Positions 35,569 to 47,470 of a stretch of DNA of 64,000 bases are shown piece by piece. The first letter of the stretch is position 1, and the number at the start of each line of letters is the position of its first letter. Under the pieces are notes generated by a model. The model ran no database searches and was not told the DNA's origin. It saw nothing but the letters and a program-made list of their open reading frames with translations. The position numbers were made by a program, and so were the translations under genes. Source of the DNA: Bidens hawaiensis (taxonomy: Eukaryota > Streptophyta > Magnoliopsida > Asterales > Asteraceae); NCBI GenBank assembly GCA_021521415.1, contig JAIQDT010000833.1, forward strand, positions 558,001 through 622,000. The letters run 5' to 3'.

Positions 35569-37466
35569 CTAGATTTTATCCTCCGTATTACGGGGTTGTT
35601 TTACATTATTCTTTTTAATATTTATATATGTATATTTGGATTTTAATTATTTATTGTAAAAAATTAATAATTAATATACTTGAGGTTTGATGATGAAATG
35701 GTTTTATAAATAAATGATATGTTATAATCCGATTTAAAAGCTATCTGGGTTTGGTGATACCCATTTATTTTCTTTATTATAAAATTGTTTCTTAATTATA
35801 AATAACATTTTTTTAAAATATTAATAGGATATTAATTTTTAGTATATCCCTATTTTATATGATTTTCATATCAAATATTTGCTGAGATTATTTTTTTAAT
35901 ATAATGAGATGTTATAACCTGTTTAAGAGCTATCTGGATTTGGTGAGACTTTTACTCGTGAATTCGGGTTATATGCGTGAGAAGCCTTTATTTACAAATA
36001 AAGCAATCTGATGGCTTGAGAGAATGGTTGTTTTACATTTTCGTTTTTTAATACTTATTTTTTAGATTTTAATTTTCTTTATTGTAAGAAAATTAATAAT
36101 ACACTTAGAGTTTGATGATGAAAGAGTTTCATAAATAAATGATATGTTATTGTTGGGTTTTAACAAGATTATCAAAGTGATAAAATCCCTATTTTACCAA
36201 AAACGCAGTGGATATAAGTTTTAAATCTTGTTAATTTGATATGTATAAAACCAATTTTACACATGCAAACCCAAGCCCGGATCCAAATACGAAATACATA
36301 CTATCAAACACATGCATGTCACTATAAGTCCATGCATGTAAGGATACATTTCAAGAGAACAAATCTGGGTGAAGAAGGAGATGATGAAAGGGCAAGAACT
36401 TAAAAGGGAAGATCCTCAAGCTTGCATACCCCAAGCCTCCGACAATACACCACTTCTAGCTAGGATTTTCACTTGAAAAACTTCTCTTCATTGCCTTTGA
36501 TCTTGGCCGAATCCAAGAGAGAAGAGAGGAAGAGTTGAGAGAGTTTTGTGTCTTGTGTGTAATAGTCTATTGTGTGAGAGAAAGAGAGTTGGGTGAGTTA
36601 TGAAAGGCACCACCTAAGGCATTCAATCACATCTCTTGCATGAACCCACTAAGTTTGTTATAATAATAAAATAAGACAAGGTGAGAGGGGAGGGGGGGCT
36701 TTTCTTTCCTTTCTTGTTTTTATTATTTGCAATGTTTCCAGATATACCATTGTGTAACATAACTTGTATTGTGTCATACATTGTATTGTGTCATACACAA
36801 TGACACATTATAGGTAACATGCTCAACATATTGTTACTTAACCCTCTTAAACAACAATATGGAATGCTCTTTCTCAAAGCATAAATCATCCATATGATTT
36901 ATTTATTTCACAAGTACATTTTATTTTGGAACCCCTTTCCAAATAACTCAAGTGTTAATATTCATTTGTTATGATCATATCATATATAAACAAATATTAT
37001 TGGTGTTTGTCTAGCTTGTTATTAGGTATGACCTGACTTGGATCATGACGTACTAGCCACATCAATAAAAATATGTGTCTTGGGCATAACGAGTCTAACA
37101 GTTATAACCCGTTTAAAAGCTATCTGGATTTGGTAACCCATGACCCATTTATGCTTTCTACTATAAAATTGTTTATTAATTATAAATAATATATTTTTCT
37201 TTTTAAATTGTATATTAAATTTTAGTATATCCCTATTTTATAGGATTTTCATATCAAATAATTGGTAATATTAATTTTTAATTTAATGAGATGTTATAAC
37301 CCGTTTAAGAGATATCTGATTTTGGTAAGACCAATGCCCATGAATTTGGGTTAAATCAATAAGAGAACTCCTTAAAATCAAGCAATCTGATGGCTTCCAT
37401 AAAAGGGGGGAGCGACCACATCGCGACACGTAGGATTTTAGGGGTTTCGTTTATATATATTATAGA
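35569..37466 (-). mobile_element. Non-autonomous Helitron
   Basis: On the minus strand it starts TCTATAATATATATAAACG (at 37466) and ends with a CCCGTAATACGG-type hairpin followed by ATAAAATCTAG (35569). The flanking bases are A and T, as expected for Helitron insertion. It contains two imperfect copies of a roughly 450-bp unit (about 35590-36020 and 36030-37390), the second interrupted by a solo LTR. No Rep/helicase is present. Confidence 0.8.
36151..37100. mobile_element. Copia-type solo LTR, 950 bp
   Basis: Begins TGTTGGGTTTTAAC and ends GAGTCTAACA, with perfect target duplication GTTAT (36146-36150, 37101-37105). The uninterrupted sister unit inside the Helitron near 35705-35740 shows the empty site. 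The TGTTGG..CAACA-like ends favour Copia, but no coding sequence confirms it. Confidence 0.88.
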
Positions 37467-37477
37467 TATATATAATG

Positions 37478-38171
37478 CTATGCAGTTAATATTGGCGATA
37501 TATCGGTGATATATCGCCGATATATCGGTTATCAGACCTCGGGAAAATATCGGTTCAAAATACCGGTCATAATATCGGTCCCGATATTATCGGCGATAAT
37601 GGCCGATATATCACCGATATTTTGCTCAATAATATCGGTTATATCGCCATTATCTCGATTTGGCCATTTTTATATCCAAAACTTGGAAAGGCTTTCAAAA
37701 TCCAATTTTCTGGTTTCTTCAATCGTACTTGGCGTCATGTTATCGATAAAATAGCGAACTCTGGCTATTAATTCCGATGGCATTTGGCCGGAAATGAGAA
37801 AGGAGAGATCGGCAGAATCTGGAAGGGGGGAAGAAGATGTACAGTGCGTTGGATTTTTTAGGGTTTAATAAACTTTAGGCATTTATCATTTAACCCCTCT
37901 CTTTTTCACTAGTTTACATTTAATACCTAAAATTTATATAAACTTTACATAAAAAGTAAGTGTAAAATTAGTTTGTATATTTTAACAATTAACCCCCTTT
38001 GCATTCATTAGTTTATATTTGGTCTATAAACTTAAATATATTCATACATAAAAAGTATAAAATAAACATTATATACATATATATAAATTACCAATATATC
38101 ACTGTGAAAATCGATATCTCGTATATCGGTCATTGACCGATATCCGATATTTTTCCGCATTAACTGCATAG
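37478..38171. mobile_element. hAT-type MITE filled with CGATAT palindromes
   Basis: 694 bp with 13-bp perfect inverted ends CTATGCAGTTAAT / ATTAACTGCATAG and an 8-bp direct duplication ATATAATG (37470-37477, 38172-38179). Both ends carry arrays of CCGATATATCGG-like palindromes. It is non-coding. Confidence 0.88.
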
Positions 38172-38555
38172 ATATAATGTGTGTACGTATATATGTATGC
38201 GAGAGGAGAGAGAAAGTGGGGCCACCATGGAGTCCTTATCAAGTCTGTAGACAAGAGCTCTTCTTCACAAACCTCACTCAACAACAATGAGGCTCTTGAC
38301 CCTCAAGTCCATATGCCACATAGATTCAAACCTTGGAATATGTAGCTTGTTGTGGATGCTCTAACTTATGAGTTATCCAAATCATGTAAATGTGGCGTAC
38401 CTACTCACAAGCCCGCTCTTGAACTAGGCTTGTATGTAATTCTTACAACCATATTTGTATAAAATGTTTCGGCTAAATACTTCTATAAATGATGAATCAT
38501 TGTATGATAAATATATATATATATATATATACAAAAATCGTGCCTCTTATCTCGT

Positions 38556-41500
38556 TTACACAACTTTTTTATCAAGTAAATTCAGAATTTCTTCATCCTT
38601 TTGGTTGTTTTGGCCAATTTTGACCCAAAACTGCATGAAGCGCAGCCTTAGTGCCTCAATGCCACTGAAATTTCTCCTATATTTCTCTAACGCATTAAAC
38701 GATAACACTACTTGCACTCCTTGTGCAAATGTCGAAGTTAACGGGGTAGAAGGAACATATACCGCTTTCAATTTGCACTCTTCCACTACATTCCCCGACT
38801 CTTTAGTAAACTGTAACACAAACCATTATAAAATCAACATATACTTCAACAAATCAAAATATTATTACGAGTAAGCATGCTTTTCCTTAATTTATAATTT
38901 GAACGTCGTATTAAAACAGTTGTACTAGTTATAATTTGAAGAGAGTATCATCAATATGGACATGTTAGACAAGCACAAATACATATATTGGCATTGTCCT
39001 TTTTTCCATGACTTTTCTTTGAATATTTGATTTAGAAAAGATTAGTGGAAGACTACCACATCCAACAAAAAACACGCAAGTATGCAACAATAAAACAGGA
39101 GCATGTTCTTACCATTTCACCAGTAATGCCCTTTTTGATATCCTCTTGCGTTGCAATTACACTCCGAATGAGAAACTTGTCGTGACATTGCATGTCAAGA
39201 GGAGCCGTCTTCTGAGCTTGCGAATACACTGTGTTAAAACCAAAAATATAACTAACAATAATACTAGTAACAGTTATAAAAAATAAGTAATAGCAATAAC
39301 ATAAATAAAAAAGAAAATATTAAAAATAATAACAATAACCACAATTATATTTGAAATAATTATAAAATAGTAATGACACTACAAACATTAATAGTAATAG
39401 TGGCAATTATAATAATAACTAATATAAAATATAATAACAACCGTAATAATCTCCACTTATATGGTCTTTTGAGATACTTAAGTATGATACAAAAACTAAG
39501 CCCCATATGTTTCAGGATTAAGAGAATGCTAGTAGGGGGAACATGAACGCAAATTATGAAATTGTAACAGGAGGATGCAAGTTTAGTTAGGAAAGGGAGA
39601 AAAACTCTTTTTCGGCTTGATAAATGGGCTTATAAACAACCTTTTACCTTTGTTATTTGCATTAGAAAGGGATAAAAAGGGATATTCCTACTAAATTAAG
39701 ATTGTTATATTGAAGTGAATAATATTGTATGGAGCTGGACATGGAGATGGCTGAGATCATCATGCTCTTCACAGCAAAAAAAGAGAGCTACTCTTTGTAT
39801 GTTGTCTCAAATTTTGTATTTTTTTTTTCTTTTGTAATCTTCTCTTTTCTTTGGATCTCTTACTACTTGTGAGTTGCCCTCTTTTTGTTCTTAATATATT
39901 GGCCTTTCAAAATAAATATATACTTGTAAATTAGTATTATAAATGCCCATGGCACTTCATTTTAGCTATGTTACTGGTAGCTTAAAATCAATTACAGGAT
40001 AGATGTGGCTGTTTATTGTAATTATTTATATGCAACTTTAAGATTCAAATTAAATTAAGGGGTTTAAAATAAACAACTTCAAACTCACCATGTGAAAAAT
40101 GCTTAATGACTCGTTATAATTAGAAAAGCACTCTAGGGCCCAACTAAGAGCATGTATGGATGATTCCCACTACCCGCTAGTTTTGGACTCATGTTTTGAG
40201 GGGAAAATAATCGTATTGGAATATTGTTTTACTTTAAGGTTTACAAATGGTATACCACGTAGGATCAAACTCATCAAAGGAAATGTTAAATCAGAAAAAG
40301 TATGATACCTATAATTTCACATTTTGATTGAGGCAAAACAACTCCAATGTTGGGACGAACGAAATACTTCTTCGGTTCCGTCGTGTAAAGCTGAATAATT
40401 TGTATTAGAATTTCCAAAAATCGAAAAATAATATCGAATTTGATAATCCATAAAGATTAATTTAAAAATCGTGTAAAATTCCGCAATAGATCAAAACACT
40501 GCAAAATTTTACCTTGAAAGCCACATGCTTATCGGTCTTATTAGTTAACTGAACTGAGGATGCCATTTGTTTTTCTAATACAACTAATTCATTGGAAAAG
40601 AAAAACACTCATCATTTAGGTTTGAATAATGAAAACATATATATAAGTTAGGTTTCTAACTGAGTTACGTGACAGGAATAGACTTACAAGGGAATTTTAG
40701 CTCTAAAGGATCTATGCTGACTAGTTTCCTTGATGCATTAGATGGAAACACTTTTTGTGCAATGGCTGAAGTACTTAATGAGCTGCAGGGATGATCATAT
40801 ACCACTCTCAACTTGCACTCTTCCACTACGTTCCGTGAATCCTTAACAAACTGTTACACAAACTAATATTAACTTAGCATATCTAAAATTTATAGTATGC
40901 AACAAATTTATCTTCTTTTTTTTTTTTCTGAAATAGAATAATCTCCTGACAACTTTTAATTATTGCTATTGTGTTTTGATATGCATCCAAAATATTTGAT
41001 ATTTAAAAACTTATTATTTAAGAAATTATTCTTTTATATTTGTTTTTATCTTCATAACATGTTTTAAAAAGTATAAAACTTTAATGTTATCATAAAAACG
41101 TTCTATCTTTTATTTGTTTATTTTTCTGAATGTAACGTTTATATTTGCCTTTCTGTTTAAAAAATTGTTTTAAGTTATTTTATCAAGCATATGTCTTTTA
41201 GGAATAACATGTTCTTACCATTTCACCAGTGATGCCCTTTTTAATAGCTTCTTGCTTTAAGATTGCATTCTGAATGAGAAATTTGTCTTTACATTGAAGG
41301 TCAAGAGGAGTTTCCTTTTGAGCTTGTATTGTAACTGCGTTAAAACCAAAACATTAAATAATAATAATAATAGTAATGTAATTAATAATAAAAATGATGA
41401 TAATAATAATAATAATAAGTAACAAATTCCTTGTCCATGCTCGTTCATTTATAAAACGAACGAGCATAAACAAACAATTTGATCGCTTAACAGTTCATGA

Positions 41501-44322
41501 ATAGTTAGTTGAACGTTTGGTTCATTGAATGGCAGATTTCACACCAGATTTGAATTATTGTTTTGTGGAAAAAAAACATGGCGAAAGCTAAATTAGGAAA
41601 GACTGTGGCACCTGTAATTTCACATGTTGATCGAGGCAAAATAACTCCAACGTTGGGACGAACACAATACTTCTTCGGATCTGTAGTCTTAACCTGAATA
41701 ATTTGCATTGTAATTTCAAAAAAAATAAAATATAAGATGCTAATATACACCACACAAAAGATCCAAAATCAAAATTGAAATCTATGATATATAAACCGCC
41801 AAAGATTAATAAAAAAATCAAGAACTACTAGAATTCGATGAACAGATCGCAATGTAATCATAAGAGTTAAGACATTAAACACTAGAAAAGCTTCAAAATT
41901 TTACCTTAAAAGCCACATGTTTATCGATCTTATTCGTTAACCGAAGCAACAATTGCGTCTGTTTGTATAATTCAACTAATTATGCAAACGAAAACACAAA
42001 AAGAAAAAGAAAAAGAAAAAAACTCATTATTTAGGTTCAAACAATGAAAAGACATGAACAACTTAGGTTTCAAATTAGGTGATGCAATCGGATCGACTTA
42101 CAAGGGAATTTTAGCTCTAAAGGATCAACACTGACGAGTTTCGTGGATGCATTATATACCACTCTCAATTTGCATTCATGAACTTCATTTTGTGACTCTT
42201 TAGTAAACTGTTACACAAACCAATATGGCAATATATGTCAGTATATATGCTTAAACTAATATAAAGAACACTGTGAGCAAATATAAAAAAATAGCAACTT
42301 ACTTTTCCTTAATTTCTAATTTGATCTTCGTTATTCAAATATATAAAATAGCCTCAGGCTGCCTTTTTAAACCATGGATCACAGTGGCTAATTTAATGTT
42401 TTTTTATGGTTATAACCTGTGTTTAAACACTTAATGGTACAAATAAAAATGTAGATTAGTTCACTATAGATCATTACTTAAACCTCAACTATAACCAGGC
42501 AAACAAAGAAAAGCATGCAAGTACGTGCGCAACAATAAAACAGGAGCATGTTCTTACCGTTTCAGCAGTGACACCCTTTAGGATTGCTTCTTGGTTTGCA
42601 ATTACACTCTGAATGAGAAATTTGTCTTGACATTGCATGTTAAGGGGAGTCTCCTTCTGAGCTTTCATTGTTACTGCGTTGAAACCTAAAATAATAATAC
42701 TATTATTTATAGTCGTAATAGTTAATAAAAAGATAGAAATATTAACAAAAATAGTAATTTTGAGAATACTTATAAAATAACAGCAACAATACAACAACCA
42801 TACCCAGTATAAATCCCACAAATAGCAAAGTTGTTAGCAGGGTTTGGGAGGATGAGATGTAGACAAACCGTACCTCCATCCCAAAGGATAGAGAGGTTGC
42901 TTCCAAAGAGACCCCCAGCTCGAAAACCATATGCATGGGATCAATAATAATAGTGATATTAGTAATGAATACTAAATATGTGTTATAGTAATAATAGTGA
43001 TATTAGTAATGAATAGATCAATGATAGTGATATTATAATGGAATAGATCAATACTAAATATGTGTTACAGTAATAATAGTGATATTAGTAATGAATACTA
43101 AATATGTGTTATAGTAATAATAGTTGTACTAAATATGAAAATAGATCAATAATAATAGTGATATTAGTAAAAAAATACTAAATATGTATTATAAATACTA
43201 ATTTGAGGATAGGGTATTATAGTAATATATCATTTTTCACTCGGAATTAGGTAAAGAAACGCCCCATATGAAAGAATTATAATCAAAACTCAACGTTTCT
43301 CCTAAAGTCCCTAGCCTTAATCCTACGTCTCCAAGAATTCCTATCCTCAACCATGTCCTCGGAGATGTGCAAATCTAGCAAATCATGCTTAATCCTCTCG
43401 GCCCAAATTAATTTGGGACGGGCAACATACTTCTTCGTGTTGGTGGTTTTAACCTGAATAATATGCCTTAAAATTTAGAAGTTCCAAAACAAGATCGTGT
43501 ATACACCCCACCTAATCCATGAAACTCCGAAAATATATAAAAAAATTAAGAAGCAAATTTCCACAATCAGGTCATAATGGTGGTTGAGCTATTACTTTTT
43601 CCTATTAGAGTAGTTTTATATGCTCGGGGTTCTCTAAACCTGTTGGTTATGCTCATGTGTCTTTTAACCCCATGTACGAATTTCTTTTTAATATTGGTAT
43701 CTTATCATTGCAAGAGATAAAGTAAGAGATACAATGAGGTTTTAAGACAATAATGATTTAATAATGACCATGAAAAGGTAATAAAATGTTCGATAACTAT
43801 TTAGAAATAATAACTGAAATAGTTAATGCGAATTTAAACTGATTCTTCTTATTTCCACATTGTTTCTCAAAAGCAGCATATATAGATTGATGTTTTCTAA
43901 CTAAGTTAAAAAAACTCAGAGCCGAAGTTAAAAATCTCAAAGGTCAATTGAAAAACCATGACATATGTAACATGTTACACTTGAAAATAAAGAAAGCTTA
44001 CAGGTTATTTAAAAGTAGGATTAATTAAAGGGGGTATGCGTGTTTGTCTTTGTCGTTCTAATTGTAACGCAATCATACAACATTAAAACCGAAAGCTGCA
44101 AATTTTTACCTGGAAAGCCACATGTTGATCGGTCTCATTCGTTAAACGAACCGAGCAATACAACTGTTTATTTAATTCAACTAATCCATGGAACAAAACA
44201 AAAAACTCATCTTTAAGATTCAAATAACAACAACATATAAAAATTTAAAACTTAGGTTTGGAATTCTTACAAGGAAACTTGAGTTCCAAAGGATCAGCGC
44301 TTAGTAGTGTACCCGTATTCAT
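38556..44322 (-). CDS. Triple-MSP-domain VAP27-derived gene
   Basis: Thirteen GT-AG exons encode three MSP domains in series. Unit 1: 44271-44322 (start MNTGTLLSADPLELKFP), 44110-44180, 43327-43453 (chimeric, inferred donor), 42558-42673. Fused exon 42102-42207 reads ECKLRVVYNASTKLVSVDPL, the end of MSP 1 running straight into the start of MSP 2. Unit 2: 41905-41975, 41612-41693 (TTDPKKYCVRPNVGVILP), 41219-41334. Fused exon 40688-40850 joins MSP 2 to MSP 3 in the same way. Unit 3: 40513-40583, 40309-40390, 39113-39228, and last exon 38556-38810. All phases agree, giving about 475 codons. Units 2 and 3 show no break. The C-terminus (EALRLRFMQFWVKIG) has no coiled coil or membrane anchor. By analogy it could bind several FFAT-type partners while soluble; that is inference. 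Unit 1 may be damaged (see the LINE entry). Confidence 0.78.
42790..43440 (-). mobile_element. RTE-type LINE 3' fragment inside unit 1 of the triple-MSP gene
   Basis: On the minus strand exon 3 reads VKTTNTKKYVARP and then changes to KLIWAERIKHDLLDLHISED..NSWRRRIKARDF, the conserved C-terminal end of plant RTE-type LINE reverse-transcriptase ORFs, stopping at 43283. The 3' trailer (GGATAGAGAGG, CAAATAGCAAAG) matches 32729-32864. The rest of exon 3 is missing, so this is a replacement rather than a simple insertion. Positions 42930-43200 are AT-rich, with about four units of AATAGTGATATTAGTAATG. Confidence 0.8.
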
Positions 44323-46299
44323 TCTTCAATCAATATGCAGAATTCGATTCCAAATAAGAAAGGATTGACAAATCGAAAATCTGGTTTGTTGATGAATGTT
44401 GTTATCAAATTTTCTGATTTGTATAATAATATTAAATATATATTATGTTATGTCACTATATAAATAAACATAATATTCTAATAGTTGACTTTAGTAGGAC
44501 AAAAGAGCGTACTTATCAATTTCATTGTTTTAAAGTGGCGTTAAAAATATAAAATAAACGATTAGAAATTTGAATCGGAGTGATCGATGACGCCAAGGCA
44601 ATTTCATTATCATAAACCTAGTCCTAGACCAAACCTTACAGATTATCAAGACTCAGAGAGATATATTAAAGAAAAATAAATAACTAATTTAATTTAGTTA
44701 AATTACCAAGCAGCCCCTGATCCATAAGAACAAACCGAGATTATTTCAACGAAGATAGACATGAAAGTCGTATAAATCTTAAATATATATAAACGAAACC
44801 TCCCTATTTTCTCTCTAGTCACCAGATTGTTTTATTTGTAAATAGTGGTTTTCTATGCATTTGACCAAAAATTCACAGGTATAGGTCTCCCTATTTGTAA
44901 ATAGTGGTTTTCTATGCATTTGACCAAATTCACGGGTATGCATTTGACCAAAAAACTGAATTAAATTAATCATTAAATTGATAAAATTTCAAACTTTAGA
45001 CTGAAGTAGCAAAAGTATCAAACCACAGGAACAAAAATGACCATTAACTAAAAATAAGTAGGAGAAAGACAAAAATACCCTTTAAATTAACAGCATAGTT
45101 GGATGCCGTTAGACAAGGGGGCGTAATTGGCTAATGTTTAAAACTATAAGAACTAAATTGACAAAATTTCAAATTTTGGATTAAAGTGACGAAAGTAGCA
45201 AACCACATGGACGAAAATGGTCATTAACTCATGATAAAAACAATAATAAGTGAATGCTCATACATAATATACCATGGCACTTCATATCTTTGCTACTTAT
45301 CCTGTGACTGTGACTGCGACTGCGACTGCTTATCGTAAGTGTTTATACGTTTATTTGTAGATTTAAATTATATTAAGAAGTTTGAAACAACAAATTCAAA
45401 TACGTTATGCAAAACTGCTTATTTGACTCATCATACTTGGAAAAGCACTCCAATGGCCTAAATAAGAGCTTGAATGGCTTATTTCACACCAATTTAATTT
45501 TGGATTCATGTTTTACCTAAAATTTCACACTAGGATAGTGCTCATGTTACACACGGGTATAACATATATAAAACGTAATATAGATGTATATATTATAAAT
45601 CTAGTAAATTGCAAATGTCATATTTATATAAAAAAATGATACCTTTACATAAATTATGAGACATTAAATTGTTACTTTAATTCAAATACAAAACCATACA
45701 AATACTAACAAAGATAAATAAAAAGTTAAAACATCTTTATAACTTATAACATGAGAACAAAAAACATAAATCGATTAATAGGAATAGATTAAATATCAAA
45801 TCTATTAACCGTTAGTATAAAAAAATCATGCAGTTAAACCCTAAATCCAATAACAGTGAATTTTGTTCTTCACAAAAATCGATTAAACACTAAAATATAA
45901 TTCATACCTGATAATTGCAAACGATGAACATATTTGATGTTGTTTGGATTAAGAAACCGACAAATCATGAAGAACCGGTTATAGATGAGGCGAAGAACCT
46001 GGTTACAAACGATGTGGAGCGTTATGATTTTTGAACGAAGCATGTGCCTTTTAAAGAATAAACGATAAACAATTTAAACCTAGTAAATTTAATAAGTTTT
46101 TTTAATTCTAACAATAATTAGAATAATTAATATCATAATTATATTAATAAGTTACAAAAATATAAAAGTCAATATCATTGATTAAAATTTTATTGTGAAT
46201 ATGTGAAAATTAGATTTATGAAAGGTTGATGACATGGAAGCCTATATGGACAACCTAGGTGAAGAACATGTAGACAAAATTATGTTACTTTAATATATT
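44323..46299. other. Upstream region of the triple-MSP gene; intergenic
   Basis: No gene seen. It contains a tandem duplication of about 57 bp with TAGTGGTTTTCTATGCATTT (44840-44945) and two copies of a motif of about 100 bp with GACAAAATTTCAAA..AAAGTAGCAAACCACA (44960-45060, 45130-45230). The promoter of the triple gene should lie just above 44322. Confidence 0.55.
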
Positions 46300-47470
46300 A
46301 GTTAGATGTTGACTGAGGCAAAACAACTTCACCGGTGAGACAACCACGATACTTCTTTGGATCCGTCGTTTTAACCTAAATAATTTGCATCAAAAATAAG
46401 ATGTTTTTACACCACACCAAAGATCCAAAAATCAAAATTGAAATCCATGATCCATATATAAATCGACAAAGATTAATATAAAAAGATCAAGTACTATAAT
46501 TCGACTACCAGGTCGCAATGTAATCATACAACACTTGAAAAGCCTGATTCATAAATTTTACCTTGAAAGCGACATGTTTATCGGTGTGATTCGTTAACTT
46601 AAGCGAGCATTCCAAGTCTTCATTAATTCAACTAATTAGAAAAACAAAAAGTCATCATTAATTAATTATTAAGATTGAAATAATAGTCAAAACATCTTAC
46701 TAATATATTAAAGCAAATCAAATTATTGTGGATACATGACATCTTTCTAAAGTGTCCACATAGAATGACACATAAGTTATTTTCAAAATTAAACCCTATT
46801 TTTTGAACGACGACTTTCTCAGTATTTAAATCTATGTATTTAATTTGCTATATATACTATTATTATTTTTTAAAATTCCTAAACTAAATTTTCATTAACT
46901 CTCTTTTAATGTGATTTTCAAAAGTAAAAAAAAAAACGTTTACTGTTTATTTATTTATTACGTCTTTTAAACTAATTTTGTAAATACTTTATTTTAAAAT
47001 ATTATTATTATAAAGATTGTTTTGATTTGGATAAAACAACTAACATATGTCTAAACTATTAAAAGTCTTTTTTCGAGCGTGTGTATATCTAAATATCCAG
47101 AATTTGCGTTATATGAAAATTAGTTAAACTTGACTTAACTCTTGATTTATTTTACCATTTTAAAACTTTAAAGTTATCCTTTTGTACCATTGAATAATTA
47201 ATATGGGAAAACCACATATGTTATGTACAATGAGATATTTGAAGGTTTTATGAACAATTTTTGTATTTAATCTTTTTTCAAATTTATATATAATGTAATA
47301 TTTAATTTCATATATGAGAAATTGCTATACATTCCTAAATTATAACATGTATATAAACATCTTTTTTATTGATGTTATATTCTTTATTCAGCCCGTGTAT
47401 TACACGGGTTATTAACCTAGTATAGTAATAAGGTAGGTTTGAAAGTCTTACAAGGAAACTTAATCTATGA
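46300..47470 (-). pseudogene. VAP27-like relic (exons 1-3 only)
   Basis: Exon 2 (46562-46631) is 70 bp instead of 71, shifting the frame. Exon 3 (about 46300-46375) reads TTDPKKYRGCLTGEVVLP and then a stop. A degraded exon 1 end lies near 47450-47465 next to a GTAAG donor. No exons 4-5 are found between 44323 and 46299. A Helitron occupies its intron 1. Confidence 0.8.
46695..47420 (+). mobile_element. Non-autonomous Helitron in intron 1 of the VAP relic
   Basis: Starts TCTTACTAATATATTAAAGC after an A. It ends with the hairpin CCCGTGTATTACACGGG followed by TTATTAACCTAG and then a T. These are the standard Helitron termini with A/T insertion. The flanks rejoin into the intron 1 sequence of the sister VAP copies (ACAATATAG..TAGGTTTGAAAGTCTTACAAGG). 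About 726 bp, non-coding. Confidence 0.87.

Larger units (their letters stand above)
35379..38361. mobile_element. Tourist-like MITE holding nested insertions
   Basis: Inverted ends GAGCATCTACAACAA and TTGTGGATGCTC are flanked by TAA on both sides (35376-35378, 38362-38364), fitting a PIF/Harbinger-type MITE. Without its nested Helitron and hAT MITE it would be only about 370 bp. It lies in the 3' flank of the triple-MSP gene. A similar CCACAACAACAAAC sequence is in SEC16 intron 11 near 53470-53540. Confidence 0.7.
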
